From: Anaeromassilibacillus senegalensis
GTDB lineage: Bacteria > Bacillota > Clostridia > Oscillospirales > Acutalibacteraceae
Direction: 5' to 3'
DNA length: 64,000 nt
Assembly: GCF_001261775.1 (NCBI RefSeq)
Contig: NZ_LN868537.1
Location: 310,001 to 374,000 of the forward strand
The position numbers were made by a program, and so were the translations under genes. Under the pieces are notes generated by a model that did no database searches, was not told the DNA's origin, and was given only the letters and a program-made list of their open reading frames with translations. The number at the start of each line of letters is the position of its first letter. The first letter of the stretch is position 1. This document shows positions 15,316-31,225 of this stretch, in pieces.

Positions 15316-17082
15316 ATGCCTTTGCCGGAGTTATTTTTGCAGGAGTTGAAAATGCGGAGCGACATCGTCGATGTCGTTTCGTCCTATGTTTCCCTGCGGC
15401 GCAGCGGCAGGAACATGGTGGGGCTCTGCCCATTTCACAATGAAAAAACGCCGTCATTCAACGTTTATCCGGAGAACGGATCGTTCTATTGCTTTGGCTG
15501 CGGAGCGGGGGGCGACGTCATCACGTTTATCCGCCGCATCGAAAACCTGGATTATATGGAGGCGATCCGCCTGCTTGCCCAGCGTGCGGGCATACCGGTA
15601 CCGGAGAACCATGTGGACGACGGAATGGCAAAGCTTCGCACCCGAATCTATGAAATTAACCGGGAGGCAGCACGCTTCTATCATGCGATGCTGTTGTCGG
15701 AGCAGGGCGGACCGGGGCTTTCCTATCTGACAGGCCGGGGCCTGTCCATGAAAACGATCAAGCATTTTGGTCTGGGTTATTCGCCGTCCGCCCGTTTTGC
15801 GCTGACCGATTACCTTCAAAAAAAGGGATATGCATCGGAAGAAATTATTGCGGCGAACGTCGCGTTCAAGGGCCGGAATGGCGGGACGGTCGACCGATTT
15901 TACGACCGGGTGATGTATCCGATCATCGACCTGCGCGGGAATGTCATTGCCTTTGGCGGCCGTGTGCTCAGCGACGCAAAGCCCAAATATCTGAACACCT
16001 CGGATACGCTGGTATTCCGTAAAAGCGACGCATTGTTTGCCTTGAATTTTGCCAAGAATCACGGCGGCGAACAGCTCATTTTAGCGGAGGGCTACATGGA
16101 TGTCATCTCCCTGCACCAGGCGGGGTTTGCCAATGCCGTTGCCACGCTGGGTACCGCACTGACCGTTGAGCAGGCGCGGCTGATGGCGCGGTACGCGAAA
16201 GAAGTTGTCATCTGCTATGACGCCGACGAAGCGGGGCAAAAGGCGACTGCGCGCGCGATCCCCATCCTAAGAGATGCGGGAATTCTGGTCAAGGTGCTGA
16301 AAATTGTGGGAGGAAAGGACCCGGACGAATACATACGCTCGTACGGCGAACAGGGTCCGGTCCGGTTTAAGCAGCTTCTGGATTCCTGCGGAAACGATGT
16401 GGAGTACCGGCTCTCCAAAATCCGCAGCACCTGCAATCTGGAGAGTGCCGACGGGCGCGTCGCTTATCTGACGGGCGCGGCGGAATTGCTTGCCACGCTG
16501 GACAGCCGGATGGAACAGGAGATCTATGCCGGGAGGCTGGCGGAAGAAATCGGCGTAGACCGGTCTTCTATTATGATGCAGGTGGACAAGAACAGCCGGA
16601 AGCGGCAAAAACAACGCCAGCAGAAACAGTTTAAAACGTTTCAGCAGCAGACGGTCGGCGTCGGAGACAGCATCAATCCGGAAAAAGTCAAGCATTTGCG
16701 CGCCGCAAGCGCGGAAGAGGCGCTGATTGCGTATATTACGAAATATCCGGATCATGCTAAAGAGGTCGTACGCCGTTTGCCGCCTGAAAAATTTACCACT
16801 TCTTTCAATCGCCGCGTATATCAGGCAATCGTGGAGAAAATGATGGATGGCAAGGACTACGGGCTGACGGAGATTTCCGGAGAATTCTCCGTGGATGAAA
16901 TAGGTGCGATTGCCCGGATTTTTGCAAAATACAACGACGTATCCGCCACCAGGGAGGATGCGGACGAATATATAGAAGTGATCGAACAGGAGCACGCTAA
17001 AATAAACATGGAAGATGTCGCTTCGGTTCCAACGCAGAGTATTGAACAATACCTCGCGGACTTGAAGTCGAAGAAGAAATAG
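15316..17082 (+). CDS. dnaG: DNA primase
   Basis: Synthesises RNA primers at the replication fork together with the DnaB helicase. The 588-residue protein has the CHC2 zinc finger at the N-terminus (Cys38, His41, Cys59, Cys62). The TOPRIM core follows, with LILAEGYMDVISL and VVICYDADEAGQKA, and then a C-terminal helicase-interaction region. The length is normal for Firmicutes. GGAGGAATTGCC precedes the ATG. It ends 12 bases before rpoD, the classic primase-sigma pair. Confidence 0.97.
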   Translation: MPLPELFLQELKMRSDIVDVVSSYVSLRRSGRNMVGLCPFHNEKTPSFNVYPENGSFYCFGCGAGGDVITFIRRIENLDYMEAIRLLAQRAGIPVPENHVDDGMAKLRTRIYEINREAARFYHAMLLSEQGGPGLSYLTGRGLSMKTIKHFGLGYSPSARFALTDYLQKKGYASEEIIAANVAFKGRNGGTVDRFYDRVMYPIIDLRGNVIAFGGRVLSDAKPKYLNTSDTLVFRKSDALFALNFAKNHGGEQLILAEGYMDVISLHQAGFANAVATLGTALTVEQARLMARYAKEVVICYDADEAGQKATARAIPILRDAGILVKVLKIVGGKDPDEYIRSYGEQGPVRFKQLLDSCGNDVEYRLSKIRSTCNLESADGRVAYLTGAAELLATLDSRMEQEIYAGRLAEEIGVDRSSIMMQVDKNSRKRQKQRQQKQFKTFQQQTVGVGDSINPEKVKHLRAASAEEALIAYITKYPDHAKEVVRRLPPEKFTTSFNRRVYQAIVEKMMDGKDYGLTEISGEFSVDEIGAIARIFAKYNDVSATREDADEYIEVIEQEHAKINMEDVASVPTQSIEQYLADLKSKKK

Positions 17083-17094
17083 GGGGACGTACAC

Positions 17095-18198
<1,104 letters not shown>

Positions 18199-18208
18199 GA
18201 GGGATTCT

Positions 18209-18619
18209 ATGCATATGACGCTGGAGGCGGACTATGCGGTCCGTATTGTGGAGCGGCTGGCGGTTTCCGAAGAAAAAGTCGATGCGCGCACCATTGCGGA
18301 AGACACGCATGTGCCCCTGCGTTTTGCGTTAAAGATCCTGCGCAAGCTGGTCGCCGACGATATTATTGTTTCCTATAAGGGCGCGCATGGCGGGTATATG
18401 CTGGCGCATCCCGCGGGGGAGATCACTCTGCGGCAGGTCATCGAGTCCGTGGAGGGACCGTACCGGATCAGCCGGTGCCAGTGCGAGGAGTATTGCTGCT
18501 CGCATACGACAAGCTGCCGGTTTCACCAGATTTACGATGAGGTTTCCGCCGTTGTGCGGGATAAGCTGGATTCCTACACCTTTGCCTGCGAAGAGGGGAA
18601 GGATAAGCCCGCCCAATAA
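18209..18619 (+). CDS. Rrf2 family transcriptional regulator with a cysteine cluster
   Basis: A 136-residue protein with the N-terminal winged helix of Rrf2 (LEADYAVRIVERLA, then FALKILRKLV and KGAHGGYMLAHP). The C-terminal segment has five cysteines at 90, 92, 96, 97 and 103, where Fe-S Rrf2 proteins such as IscR normally use three. It probably senses an Fe-S cluster or redox state; the target is unknown. GGAGGG precedes the ATG, 10 bases after rpoD, so it is cotranscribed with dnaG-rpoD. The terminator at 18639 ends the unit. Confidence 0.88.
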   Translation: MHMTLEADYAVRIVERLAVSEEKVDARTIAEDTHVPLRFALKILRKLVADDIIVSYKGAHGGYMLAHPAGEITLRQVIESVEGPYRISRCQCEEYCCSHTTSCRFHQIYDEVSAVVRDKLDSYTFACEEGKDKPAQ

Positions 18620-18638
18620 ATGTTCTTTACATAATGAG

Positions 18639-18691
18639 AAAGCTCCCGGACGTTTGCCGCGGTTCAACCGCAGGCGTCCGGGAGCTTTTTT
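18639..18691 (+). terminator. Strong terminator of the dgt-dnaG-rpoD-Rrf2 unit
   Basis: A 14-bp stem (18639-18652 with 18675-18688) has a second small hairpin in its loop and is followed by TTTTTT. Confidence 0.93.
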
Positions 18692-18889
18692 GCAAAAATT
18701 TCAAATGAACCGAATCATAAACATACAACCGTATACGAAAAAACGGACAGTAAAGGGTTCCGCGTGGAAAACTTCGCACGACAGAGACCGGCTTATTTCG
18801 GCAGAAAAGAAACTTTTTTGTGCCAGAATCTGGCATTTGTACACAGAATTTATCGTTGAAAATAGGATGCATCATAAAAAAATAAAAAA

Positions 18890-18918
18890 GTCAAGGTAAA
18901 AACAAAAATTACCTTGAC
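18890..18918. promoter_or_regulatory. Perfect inverted repeat overlapping the rpoB -35 box (operator candidate)
   Basis: GTCAAGGTAA (18890-18899) and TTACCTTGAC (18909-18918) form a perfect 10-bp repeat with an A-rich 9-base centre. The right arm contains TTGAC of the -35 hexamer, so a bound protein would block polymerase. Confidence 0.6.
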
Positions 18919-18942
18919 AAACACTATATATTGTTATAAAAT
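18914..18942 (+). promoter_or_regulatory. Sigma-A promoter of rpoB
   Basis: A perfect TTGACA (18914-18919), 17 bp, TAAAAT (18937-18942). It leaves a leader of about 170 bases before the rpoB start. Confidence 0.85.
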
Positions 18943-19118
18943 AATAAACTGCATCATCATGGAAACATATACTCATGTCTATTTTTGTATATAATATCAC
19001 AACTCCGCGAAAAAGGCAAGAGTTTCTCACGAAAGCCGGGAAATCGGTGATTAGGCAAAGTGATAATGTTTCATTTATGCCACAGGATGGTAAATATTTG
19101 AATGGAGTGATTGAGCCA

Positions 19119-22874
<3,756 letters not shown>

Positions 22875-22892
22875 ATTGAAGGGGGTTACAAT

Positions 22893-25800
22893 ATGGAATT
22901 TAACGTATTTGAATCTATAAAAATCGGACTGGCTTCGCCGGATAAGATCCGGGAATGGTCGCATGGCGAGGTCAAGAAACCGGAGACGATCAACTACCGT
23001 ACCCTGAAACCGGAACGCGACGGCCTCTTCTGCGAGCGCATCTTTGGCCCGCAGAAGGACTGGGAGTGCCACTGCGGAAAATATAAAAGAATCCGTTACA
23101 AGGGCAAAATCTGCGACCGCTGCGGCGTAGAAGTCACCAGGGCAAAGGTCCGCCGCGAGCGTATGGGCCATATTGAGCTCGCCGCGCCGGTTTCCCACAT
23201 CTGGTATTTTAAAGGAATTCCCTCCAGGATGGGTTTGATTCTGGATATTTCCCCCCGCATGCTGGAAAAGATTCTGTATTTTGCCATGTACATTGTTACG
23301 GACCCCGGCGATGTGCGTGAGCTGCAGAAGAAGCAGATGCTGAGCGAAAAAGAATACCGTGATCTGCGCGAGAAATATGAGGACGACTTCGAAGCCAGCA
23401 TGGGCGCTGAGGCGATAAAAAAGCTGTTGGAGGAGATCGACCTCGAAAAGGAATCCGAAGAGCTGAAGGATGAACTGGTCAATGCTTCCGGACAGAAGCG
23501 TGTCCGCATCCTCAAGCGTCTGGAGGTTGTGGAGGCATTCCGTCTCTCCGGCAACCGCCCGGAGTGGATGATTCTGGATGTTGTCCCGGTCATTCCGCCG
23601 GACATCCGTCCGATGGTCCAGTTGGACGGCGGTCGGTTCGCCACCTCCGACTTGAACGATTTGTACCGCCGTGTGATCAACCGCAACAACCGTCTGAAGA
23701 GGCTGTTGGAGTTGGGGGCGCCGGATATCATCGTTCGTAACGAGAAGCGCATGCTGCAGGAAGCGGTCGATGCGCTGATCGACAATGGCCGCCGCGGCCG
23801 CCCGGTTACCGGACCGAACAACCGTCCGTTGAAGTCTCTTTCTGATATGCTTAAGGGTAAGCAGGGCCGTTTCCGTCAGAACCTGCTGGGCAAGCGCGTC
23901 GACTATTCCGGTCGTTCCGTTATCGTCGTCGGTCCGGAACTCAAGATGTACCAGTGCGGCCTGCCGAAGGAAATGGCGCTGGAGCTGTTCAAGCCCTTTG
24001 TCATGAAGCGTCTGGTGGAAACCGGCGCGGCGGGCAACATTAAAGCGGCCAGAAAAGCAGTAGAGAGAGCGAAACCAGAGGTTTGGGACGCGCTCGAAAT
24101 TGTGATCAAAAACCATCCGGTTCTGCTCAACCGCGCGCCGACCCTGCACAGACTGGGCATCCAGGCCTTTGAGCCGGTGCTGGTGGAGGGCCGCGCTTTG
24201 AAGCTGCATCCGCTGGCCTGTACCGCTTACAATGCGGACTTCGACGGCGACCAGATGGCGGTTCACGTGCCGCTTTCCTCCGAGGCGCAGGCGGAAGCCC
24301 GCTTCCTGATGCTTGCTGCTGGCAATCTGCTCAAGCCGTCCGATGGACGCCCGGTTACCGTTCCGACGCAGGACATGGTTCTGGGTTCCTATTACCTGAC
24401 GTTGGATAAAGACGGCGAGATGGGCGAAGGCAAGGTTTTCAAGGATTTTGACGAGGCGATCCTGGCATATGAATCCAAGACGGTCAGCCTGCATGCGAAA
24501 ATTAAGGTGCGGCGCACCATGGAAATCGACGGGAAGATGGTCAGCAAGCTGGTTAATACCACGGTTGGCCGCATGATCTTCAACCGCCCGATCCCGCAGG
24601 ACCTCGGCTTTGTGGACCGCTCCAATCCGGAGACGGCGTTTGATTTTGAAATTGATTTCCTGGCTGGCAAGAAGCAGCTTGGAAAGATCATTGATAAGTG
24701 CATCAAGACCCATGGCGTTCCGAAAACCTCTGAGGTGTTGGATGCAATAAAGGCGCAGGGCTATAAATATTCCACAAAGAGCGCCATCACCGTCGCGGTT
24801 TGCGACGCGACCATTCCACCGCAAAAGAAAGAGATCATTGCCGGCGCGGAAGAGCGGATTGATATGATCACCGAGCAATATAAAAACGGTTTGCTTTCCA
24901 ATGGCGAGCGTTACAACGCCGTGCTGAAGACCTGGGAGAAGGCGACGAACGACGTTACCAGCGCCCTGCAAAAGGGCCTTGACCGTTACAATCCCATCTT
25001 TATGATGGCGGATTCCGGCGCGCGTGGTTCCATGAGCCAGATTCGTCAGCTTGCCGGTATGCGTGGACTGATTGCAAACACCTCTGGTAAGACGATTGAA
25101 ATCCCGATCCGTGCGAACTATCGTGAAGGCCTGAACATTTTGGAATACTTTATTTCTTCCCGCGGCGCCCGTAAAGGCTTGGCCGATACCGCGCTGCGTA
25201 CGGCGGACTCCGGTTACCTGACCCGCCGCTTGGTCGATGTTTCGCAGGATGTGATCATCCGCGAGGACGACTGCGGCGCCACAGACGGCCTGGTGGTCTT
25301 TGATATCCGTGAGGGCAAAGAGGCCATCGAGTCCCTGCACGAACGCCTGATTGGCCGTTATTTGGTAGAAGACTTTGTCGATCCGGAAACGGGCGCGGTT
25401 CTGGTTTCCAAGGATAAAATGATGACGGACGACGACGCGGATATCATTGTTGGCCACGGCGTGGAGCGCATCAAGATTCGTTCCATCCTGAATTGCCGTG
25501 CGCGCCACGGCGTCTGCAAGAAGTGCTACGGTGCGAACCTGGCGAACGGTCAGCCGGTCACTGTCGGCGAGGCGGTCGGTATCATTGCGGCGCAGTCCAT
25601 CGGTGAGCCGGGTACACAGCTGACAATGAGAACGTTCCACACCGGCGGTGTCGCGAGTGCCGAGGATATCACACAGGGTCTTCCGCGTGTTGAAGAACTT
25701 TTTGAAGGACGTAAGCCGAAGCATCTGGCGATCCTGAGCGAGATTGGCGGAAAAGTTTCCTTTGAGGAGATCAAAAAGAATAAACATGCGGTAGTCACCG

Positions 25801-26435
25801 ATTCGGAGACAGGGGAGAGCAAATCTTATCTGATTCCGTTTGGTTCCCGCCTGATCGTCAATGAAGGCGATGTTATCCCGGCAGGTACCCGTATTACGGA
25901 AGGCTCCGTCAACCCGCACGATGTGCTTGCCATCAGCGGCACACATGCGGTACAGGATTACCTGATTCAGGAAGTCCAGCGCGTTTACCGGATGCAGGGC
26001 GTTGACATCAACGACAAGCACATCGAGGTCATTGTGCGCCAGATGATGAAGAAGGTCAAGGTGGAAGAGGCGGGCGACACCACACTGCTGCCCAGCTCCC
26101 TGGTGGAAAAATCTGAGTTTGAGTACGAGAACCAGAAAATCCGCGACCGAATCGCCGCTGGCGAAACGGAACTGCAGGAAGCCACCTGCTCTCCGACATT
26201 GCTGGGTATCACCAAGGCTTCCCTGGCGACCGATTCCTTCCTGTCCGCGGCTTCCTTCCAGGAAACAACCCGCGTACTGACCGACGCCGCCATTAAGGGC
26301 AAGGTCGATCCGCTGCTTGGCCTGAAAGAAAACGTCATCATCGGCAAGCTGGTTCCGGCCGGCACGGGTATGAAATGCTACAGCGACGTGGAGATTGAAC
26401 CCACGAATGAGGACTTGACAAACGAGGCTATTTAG
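22893..26435 (+). CDS. rpoC: RNA polymerase beta' subunit
   Basis: The 1180-residue catalytic subunit. The magnesium-binding NADFDGDQ motif, the N-terminal zinc ribbon ([20 protein letters not shown]) and the second zinc site ([13 protein letters not shown]) are all present. The bridge and trigger helices lie in the block with [20 protein letters not shown]. The length is typical of Firmicutes, without the large proteobacterial insert. AAGGGGG precedes the ATG, 18 bases after rpoB, so the two genes are cotranscribed. Confidence 0.98.
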   Translation: MEFNVFESIKIGLASPDKIREWSHGEVKKPETINYRTLKPERDGLFCERIFGPQKDWECHCGKYKRIRYKGKICDRCGVEVTRAKVRRERMGHIELAAPVSHIWYFKGIPSRMGLILDISPRMLEKILYFAMYIVTDPGDVRELQKKQMLSEKEYRDLREKYEDDFEASMGAEAIKKLLEEIDLEKESEELKDELVNASGQKRVRILKRLEVVEAFRLSGNRPEWMILDVVPVIPPDIRPMVQLDGGRFATSDLNDLYRRVINRNNRLKRLLELGAPDIIVRNEKRMLQEAVDALIDNGRRGRPVTGPNNRPLKSLSDMLKGKQGRFRQNLLGKRVDYSGRSVIVVGPELKMYQCGLPKEMALELFKPFVMKRLVETGAAGNIKAARKAVERAKPEVWDALEIVIKNHPVLLNRAPTLHRLGIQAFEPVLVEGRALKLHPLACTAYNADFDGDQMAVHVPLSSEAQAEARFLMLAAGNLLKPSDGRPVTVPTQDMVLGSYYLTLDKDGEMGEGKVFKDFDEAILAYESKTVSLHAKIKVRRTMEIDGKMVSKLVNTTVGRMIFNRPIPQDLGFVDRSNPETAFDFEIDFLAGKKQLGKIIDKCIKTHGVPKTSEVLDAIKAQGYKYSTKSAITVAVCDATIPPQKKEIIAGAEERIDMITEQYKNGLLSNGERYNAVLKTWEKATNDVTSALQKGLDRYNPIFMMADSGARGSMSQIRQLAGMRGLIANTSGKTIEIPIRANYREGLNILEYFISSRGARKGLADTALRTADSGYLTRRLVDVSQDVIIREDDCGATDGLVVFDIREGKEAIESLHERLIGRYLVEDFVDPETGAVLVSKDKMMTDDDADIIVGHGVERIKIRSILNCRARHGVCKKCYGANLANGQPVTVGEAVGIIAAQSIGEPGTQLTMRTFHTGGVASAEDITQGLPRVEELFEGRKPKHLAILSEIGGKVSFEEIKKNKHAVVTDSETGESKSYLIPFGSRLIVNEGDVIPAGTRITEGSVNPHDVLAISGTHAVQDYLIQEVQRVYRMQGVDINDKHIEVIVRQMMKKVKVEEAGDTTLLPSSLVEKSEFEYENQKIRDRIAAGETELQEATCSPTLLGITKASLATDSFLSAASFQETTRVLTDAAIKGKVDPLLGLKENVIIGKLVPAGTGMKCYSDVEIEPTNEDLTNEAI

Positions 26436-26576
26436 CGTTATAATAACCAATTGTAGCGATTGAGCAGGCAATATTCTCCATAATGTCTGAGATTGCATGT
26501 AAAATGCATAAAATATGGGGAACATCGCCTTGGGATTCGGCGGATTTTGCCGGACAATTGCGAAAGTTGAAAAGCG

Positions 26577-26615
26577 TTTATCCTGTCCCGAGGAGAAATT
26601 TCGGGACAGGATAAA
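26577..26615 (+). promoter_or_regulatory. Long perfect hairpin between rpoC and rpsL
   Basis: A 15-bp stem (26577-26591 with 26601-26615) is followed by ATTGTGTTC, and a T-run only 16 bases later. It may be a processing site or an attenuator between the polymerase and ribosomal-protein genes rather than a standard terminator. The ~257-base gap holds no gene. Confidence 0.5.
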
Positions 26616-26692
26616 ATTGTGTTCAAATCTTTTTTTGATGTTTAGCGGTATTCCGCTTGACATATATTACTTCTATAGTGAGGAGGTGTCGT

Positions 26693-27115
26693 ATGCCAAC
26701 ATTTAACCAGTTAGTTCATACTGGCCGTGAGGTAAGCGAAAAGAAAGCAAAGGCTCCTGCGCTTTTGAAAGGCTGGAACTCCAAGAAGCGTGTTCCGATC
26801 GATCAGGATTCTCCGCAGAAGCGCGGTGTTTGTACCGCTGTTAAGACTGCCACCCCGAAGAAGCCGAACTCTGCTCTGAGAAAGATCGCAAGAGTCAGGC
26901 TCTCCAACGGAATCGAAGTCAGCGCTTACATCCCCGGCGTCGGTCACAACCTGCAGGAGCATAGCGTTGTTATGATCCGCGGCGGCCGTGTTAAGGACCT
27001 TCCTGGTGTCCGTTACCATATTATCCGTGGTACGCTGGACGCGCAGGGCGTTGCAAAACGTATGCAGGCCCGTTCCAAGTATGGCGCTAAACGTCCGAAG
27101 GCAGGAAAAAAATAA
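26693..27115 (+). CDS. rpsL: 30S ribosomal protein S12
   Basis: Decoding-centre protein of 140 residues beginning [12 protein letters not shown], with [11 protein letters not shown] and [13 protein letters not shown]. The lysines whose mutation gives streptomycin resistance are wild type. I chose ATG 26693 because of the AGGAGGTG just upstream. It is the first gene of the str cluster rpsL-rpsG-fusA-tuf. Confidence 0.98.
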   Translation: MPTFNQLVHTGREVSEKKAKAPALLKGWNSKKRVPIDQDSPQKRGVCTAVKTATPKKPNSALRKIARVRLSNGIEVSAYIPGVGHNLQEHSVVMIRGGRVKDLPGVRYHIIRGTLDAQGVAKRMQARSKYGAKRPKAGKK

Positions 27116-27144
27116 GGTAGTTTCAATTTGACAGAGACCGAACG

Positions 27145-27200
27145 GCTGCAAAAATGCAGCGGCGTTTTAGATATAGATGCTTCTATTCTTGGAAAACGCC
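27145..27200 (+). promoter_or_regulatory. Two adjacent hairpins in the rpsL-rpsG spacer
   Basis: GCTGCA-AAAA-TGCAGC (27145-27160) is followed with no gap by a larger hairpin: GGCGTTTT (27161-27168) pairing with AAAACGCC (27193-27200), enclosing ATAGA/TCTAT. The gap before rpsG is 156 bases, long for this operon, and these structures may bind S7 or another regulator. Confidence 0.45.
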
Positions 27201-27271
27201 TCTGTGTTGGCCAACGGGAGTTTGTCGCTTTCGAGTACCTATGATATCATTATGTGAAGGAGGGAAGTAAA

Positions 27272-27742
27272 GTGCCAAGAAGAGGTAATATCGCAAAACG
27301 TGATGTTTTGCCCGATCCGCTTTACAATTCAAAGCTTGTAACACGTCTCATCAATAATATTATGTTTGACGGTAAGAAGGGTGTTTCCCAGAAAATCGTC
27401 TATGGTGCATTTGATATTATCCGTGAGAAAACCGGAAAGGAGCCCCTGGAGGTTTTTGAGCAGGCAATGGAGAATGTTATGCCGCAGCTCGAGGTAAAGG
27501 CTCGCCGCGTCGGCGGTGCCACCTACCAGGTCCCGATGGAAGTTCGTCCGGAAAGAAGACAAACCCTTGGTTTGCGCTGGATGACGAAGTATTCCAGACT
27601 CAGATCTGAAAAGACCATGAGGGAGAGACTTGCCGGCGAAATCCTTGACGCTGTAAATGGTGCTGGCGGTGCTGCTAAGAAGCGTGACGATACGCACAAG
27701 ATGGCAGAAGCGAACAGAGCTTTCGCACATTACAGATGGTAA
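27272..27742 (+). CDS. rpsG: 30S ribosomal protein S7
   Basis: The 156-residue S7 organises the 3' domain of 16S rRNA. It shows [19 protein letters not shown] at the start, [16 protein letters not shown] in the middle and [13 protein letters not shown] at the end. The start is GTG 27272 with AAGGAGGG at 27257-27264; an upstream ATG lies before that ribosome binding site. Confidence 0.97.
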   Translation: MPRRGNIAKRDVLPDPLYNSKLVTRLINNIMFDGKKGVSQKIVYGAFDIIREKTGKEPLEVFEQAMENVMPQLEVKARRVGGATYQVPMEVRPERRQTLGLRWMTKYSRLRSEKTMRERLAGEILDAVNGAGGAAKKRDDTHKMAEANRAFAHYRW

Positions 27743-27787
27743 TTTGCGCGGGCATTCAACTATTTTCAGAACTTTAAGGAGGAAACT

Positions 27788-29869
27788 ATGCCAAGGCAGG
27801 TATCACTCGAACAAACCCGTAATATCGGCATCATGGCGCACATCGATGCTGGTAAAACAACAACGACAGAACGTATTCTGTACTACACGGGCGTTAACCA
27901 CAAAATTGGTGAAACACACGATGGCGCTGCTACCATGGACTGGATGGCGCAGGAGCAGGAGAGAGGCATTACCATTACCTCCGCTGCTACCACCTGCTTC
28001 TGGAAAGGCCATAGAATCAACATCATCGACACCCCCGGCCACGTGGACTTTACCGTTGAGGTTGAGCGTTCCCTGCGCGTGCTGGATGGTTCCGTAACCG
28101 TATTCTGTGCAAAGGGCGGCGTTGAGCCCCAGTCCGAGACGGTTTGGCGTCAGGCGGAGGAATATCATGTTCCGCGTATGGCGTATGTAAACAAGATGGA
28201 CATCATGGGCGCGGATTTCTACAACGTCGTTCAGATGATGAAGGACCGCCTGAAGTGCGCCGCCGTCCCGATCCAGCTGCCGATCGGCAGTGAGGATACC
28301 TTTAGAGGGATCATCGATCTGGTCGAGATGAAAGCCGATATCTACTATGACGATATGGGCAAAGACATGCGTCAGGAAGACATTCCGGAAGACATGCGTG
28401 AAAAGGCCGAGGAATACCGCACCGCGATGCTCGAGCACATTGCCGAGCAGGACGACGCGCTGATGGAGAAATATCTCTCTGGCGAGGAGTTCACTCGTGA
28501 AGAGATCATCACCACCATCCGTAAGGCCACGATTGCCAATCAGATGGTTCCGGTTTGCTGCGGTACTTCCTATAAAAACAAGGGCGTACAGAAGCTCCTT
28601 GATGCCATTGTGGACTATATGCCCGCTCCGACGGATATCGAAGCGATCAAGGGCGTGAATCCGGAAACCGGCGAAGAAGAAGTCCGTCATGCTTCGGACG
28701 ACGAGCCGTTCTCCGCTCTTGCGTTTAAGATTGCCACAGACCCGTTTGTTGGTAAGCTCTGCTATTTCCGTGTATATTCCGGTACGCTGAGCGCTGGCGC
28801 CACGGTTTATAACTCCGTTAAAGACAATAAAGAGCGCATCGGCCGTATCCTGCAGATGCATGCAAACCATCGTCAGGATATCGACATTGTTTATGCGGGT
28901 GATATTGCTGCCGCAATTGGCGTAAAGAACACCACCACCGGCGACACCTTCTGCGACGAGAAGCATCCGGTTATTCTGGAATCCATGGAATTCCCGGAAC
29001 CGGTTATCCGCGTGGCGATCGAGCCGAAGACAAAAGCCGGTCAGGAGAAGATGGGCATTGCGCTGGCAAAGCTGGCGGAAGAAGATCCGACCTTCAAGGC
29101 GTATACCGACGAAGAGACCGGACAGACCATCATCGCCGGCATGGGCGAGCTGCACTTGGAAATCATTGTAGACAGACTGCTGCGTGAATTCAAGGTGGAA
29201 GCGAATGTCGGTAAGCCGCAGGTTGCATATAAGGAAACCGTCCGCAAGCTGGCGGATGTGGATACCAAGTATGCGAGACAGTCCGGCGGTAAGGGCCAGT
29301 ATGGCCATGTTAAAATTAAGGTTGAGCCGAACCCGGAGAAGGGCTACGAGTTTATCAATGCCACCGTTGGCGGATCTATTCCGAAGGAATACATTCCTGC
29401 GGTTGACCAGGGTATCCGCGGTGCGATGCTCTCCGGCGTATTGGCTGGATATAACGTTGTCGACGTAAAAGTCACCCTGTACGATGGTTCTTACCATGAA
29501 GTCGACTCCTCTGAAATGGCCTTTAAGATCGCCGGTTCCATGGCGTTCAAAGAGGCGATGAAGAAGGCCGATCCGGTCATTCTGGAGCCGATCATGAAGG
29601 TTGTTGTCATTGTACCGGAAGACTACATGGGCGACGTCATCGGCGACCTGAACTCCCGTCGTGGCCTGATCCAGGGCATGGACGCGGTTTCCGGCGCTCA
29701 GCAGATCAATTCCATGGTTCCGCTGTCTGAAATGTTTGGTTATGCGACCGACATGCGTTCCAAAACGCAGGGCAGAGGCCAGTATACAATGGAGCCCGAC
29801 CACTATGCGGAGGTTCCGAAGTTTGTTGCTGACTCGATTATTTCCGAGCGTGGTAAAAAGACTGAATAA
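27788..29869 (+). CDS. fusA: Translation elongation factor G
   Basis: The GTPase that drives ribosomal translocation. The 693-residue protein has the P-loop [13 protein letters not shown], the DTPGHVDF switch and NKMD, followed by the five-domain EF-G architecture. AAGGAGGAAACT precedes the ATG. It lies between rpsG and tuf in conserved order. Confidence 0.98.
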   Translation: MPRQVSLEQTRNIGIMAHIDAGKTTTTERILYYTGVNHKIGETHDGAATMDWMAQEQERGITITSAATTCFWKGHRINIIDTPGHVDFTVEVERSLRVLDGSVTVFCAKGGVEPQSETVWRQAEEYHVPRMAYVNKMDIMGADFYNVVQMMKDRLKCAAVPIQLPIGSEDTFRGIIDLVEMKADIYYDDMGKDMRQEDIPEDMREKAEEYRTAMLEHIAEQDDALMEKYLSGEEFTREEIITTIRKATIANQMVPVCCGTSYKNKGVQKLLDAIVDYMPAPTDIEAIKGVNPETGEEEVRHASDDEPFSALAFKIATDPFVGKLCYFRVYSGTLSAGATVYNSVKDNKERIGRILQMHANHRQDIDIVYAGDIAAAIGVKNTTTGDTFCDEKHPVILESMEFPEPVIRVAIEPKTKAGQEKMGIALAKLAEEDPTFKAYTDEETGQTIIAGMGELHLEIIVDRLLREFKVEANVGKPQVAYKETVRKLADVDTKYARQSGGKGQYGHVKIKVEPNPEKGYEFINATVGGSIPKEYIPAVDQGIRGAMLSGVLAGYNVVDVKVTLYDGSYHEVDSSEMAFKIAGSMAFKEAMKKADPVILEPIMKVVVIVPEDYMGDVIGDLNSRRGLIQGMDAVSGAQQINSMVPLSEMFGYATDMRSKTQGRGQYTMEPDHYAEVPKFVADSIISERGKKTE

Positions 29870-29883
29870 GTTACAAAATATGC

Positions 29884-29912
29884 TTGATTTTTCCGGGTTT
29901 CCTTGGTAAAAT
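29884..29912 (+). promoter_or_regulatory. Internal promoter of tuf
   Basis: TTGATT (29884-29889), 17 bp, TAAAAT (29907-29912), about 60 bases before tuf. It would allow extra EF-Tu expression. Confidence 0.65.
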
Positions 29913-29973
29913 GATAAGCATAGTTCTGACTTAAAAAATCTTACTCTGTATTTATAAAAGGAGGAGAATCCCA

Positions 29974-31176
29974 ATGGCAAAGGCAAAATTTGAAAGATCC
30001 AAACCCCATGTAAACATTGGTACCATTGGTCACGTTGACCATGGTAAAACCACTCTGACTGCTGCGATCACCAAGGTTCTCAATCTCGCGGGCGACGCTG
30101 ATTTCGTTGATTATGCGAACATCGATAAGGCTCCGGAAGAGAGAGAGCGTGGTATCACCATCAACACCGCGCACGTTGAGTATCAGACGGAAACCCGTCA
30201 CTATGCTCACGTTGACTGCCCTGGCCATGCTGACTATGTTAAGAACATGATCACCGGTGCTGCGCAGATGGACGGTGCGATCCTGGTTGTTTCCGCTGCA
30301 GACGGCCCGATGCCGCAGACCAGAGAGCACATCCTGCTTTCCCGTCAGGTTGGCGTGCCGTATATCGTTGTATTCATGAACAAAGCGGATCAGGTTGACG
30401 ATCCGGAACTGCTCGATCTGGTTGAGATGGAAATTCGTGACCTGCTCAACGAGTATGAGTTCCCGGGCGACGACACCCCGATCATCCGTGGTTCCGCTCT
30501 GGTTGCTCTGGAGTCCGCTTCCAAGGACACCGATGCACCGGAATACAAGTGCATTCATGAGCTGATGGATGCTGTTGACAGCTTTATCCCGACTCCGGAG
30601 CGCAAGTCTGACCTGCCGTTCCTGATGCCGGTTGAAGATGTCTTCACCATCACTGGCCGTGGCACAGTTGCTACCGGCAGAGTTGAGCGTGGCGTCATTA
30701 AGGTTGGCGAAGAAATTGAAATCGTTGGCCTGACCGAAGAGCGCAAGAAGACCGTTGTTACCGGTCTGGAAATGTTCAGAAAGATTCTGGACTTTGCAGA
30801 AGCTGGCGATAACGTTGGCGCGCTGCTCCGTGGCGTTCAGAGAACAGAGATTGAGCGTGGACAGGTTCTGGCGAAGCCGGGCTCCATCCACCCGCACACC
30901 AAATTTCGTGGCCAGGTCTACGTCCTGACCAAGGATGAAGGCGGCCGTCATACACCGTTCTTCAACAACTATCGTCCGCAGTTCTATTTCAGAACCACAG
31001 ACGTTACCGGCGTCATCAACCTGCCGGAAGGCACAGAGATGTGCATGCCTGGCGATAACGTTGAAATGGACGTTGAGCTGATCACCCCGATCGCAATCGA
31101 GGAAGGCCTCCGTTTCGCTATCCGTGAGGGTGGCCGTACGGTTGGTTCCGGTGTTGTTATCGCGATCAACGAGTAA
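29974..31176 (+). CDS. tuf: Translation elongation factor Tu
   Basis: Delivers aminoacyl-tRNA to the ribosome. The 400-residue protein has [28 protein letters not shown] and NKAD, then the beta-barrel domains 2 and 3 ending VGSGVV. AAAAGGAGGAGAATCCC precedes the ATG. A near-perfect terminator follows and ends the str cluster. Confidence 0.98.
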   Translation: MAKAKFERSKPHVNIGTIGHVDHGKTTLTAAITKVLNLAGDADFVDYANIDKAPEERERGITINTAHVEYQTETRHYAHVDCPGHADYVKNMITGAAQMDGAILVVSAADGPMPQTREHILLSRQVGVPYIVVFMNKADQVDDPELLDLVEMEIRDLLNEYEFPGDDTPIIRGSALVALESASKDTDAPEYKCIHELMDAVDSFIPTPERKSDLPFLMPVEDVFTITGRGTVATGRVERGVIKVGEEIEIVGLTEERKKTVVTGLEMFRKILDFAEAGDNVGALLRGVQRTEIERGQVLAKPGSIHPHTKFRGQVYVLTKDEGGRHTPFFNNYRPQFYFRTTDVTGVINLPEGTEMCMPGDNVEMDVELITPIAIEEGLRFAIREGGRTVGSGVVIAINE

Positions 31177-31186
31177 TTAAAAAACA

Positions 31187-31222
31187 AAAAAGGGCTTCAT
31201 TCGTAAGAATGAAGCCCTTTTT
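31187..31222. terminator. Bidirectional terminator between tuf and the SDR gene
   Basis: A perfect 16-bp stem (31187-31202 with 31207-31222) with a GTAA loop has five T's ending either arm. It serves tuf on the plus strand and the SDR gene on the minus strand. Confidence 0.95.
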
Positions 31223-31225
31223 GCG

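Noticed and set aside
26657..26679. TTGACA and TATAGT before rpsL as a promoter
   Set aside because: The spacer is only 11 bp, and the transcript would start inside the ribosome binding site.
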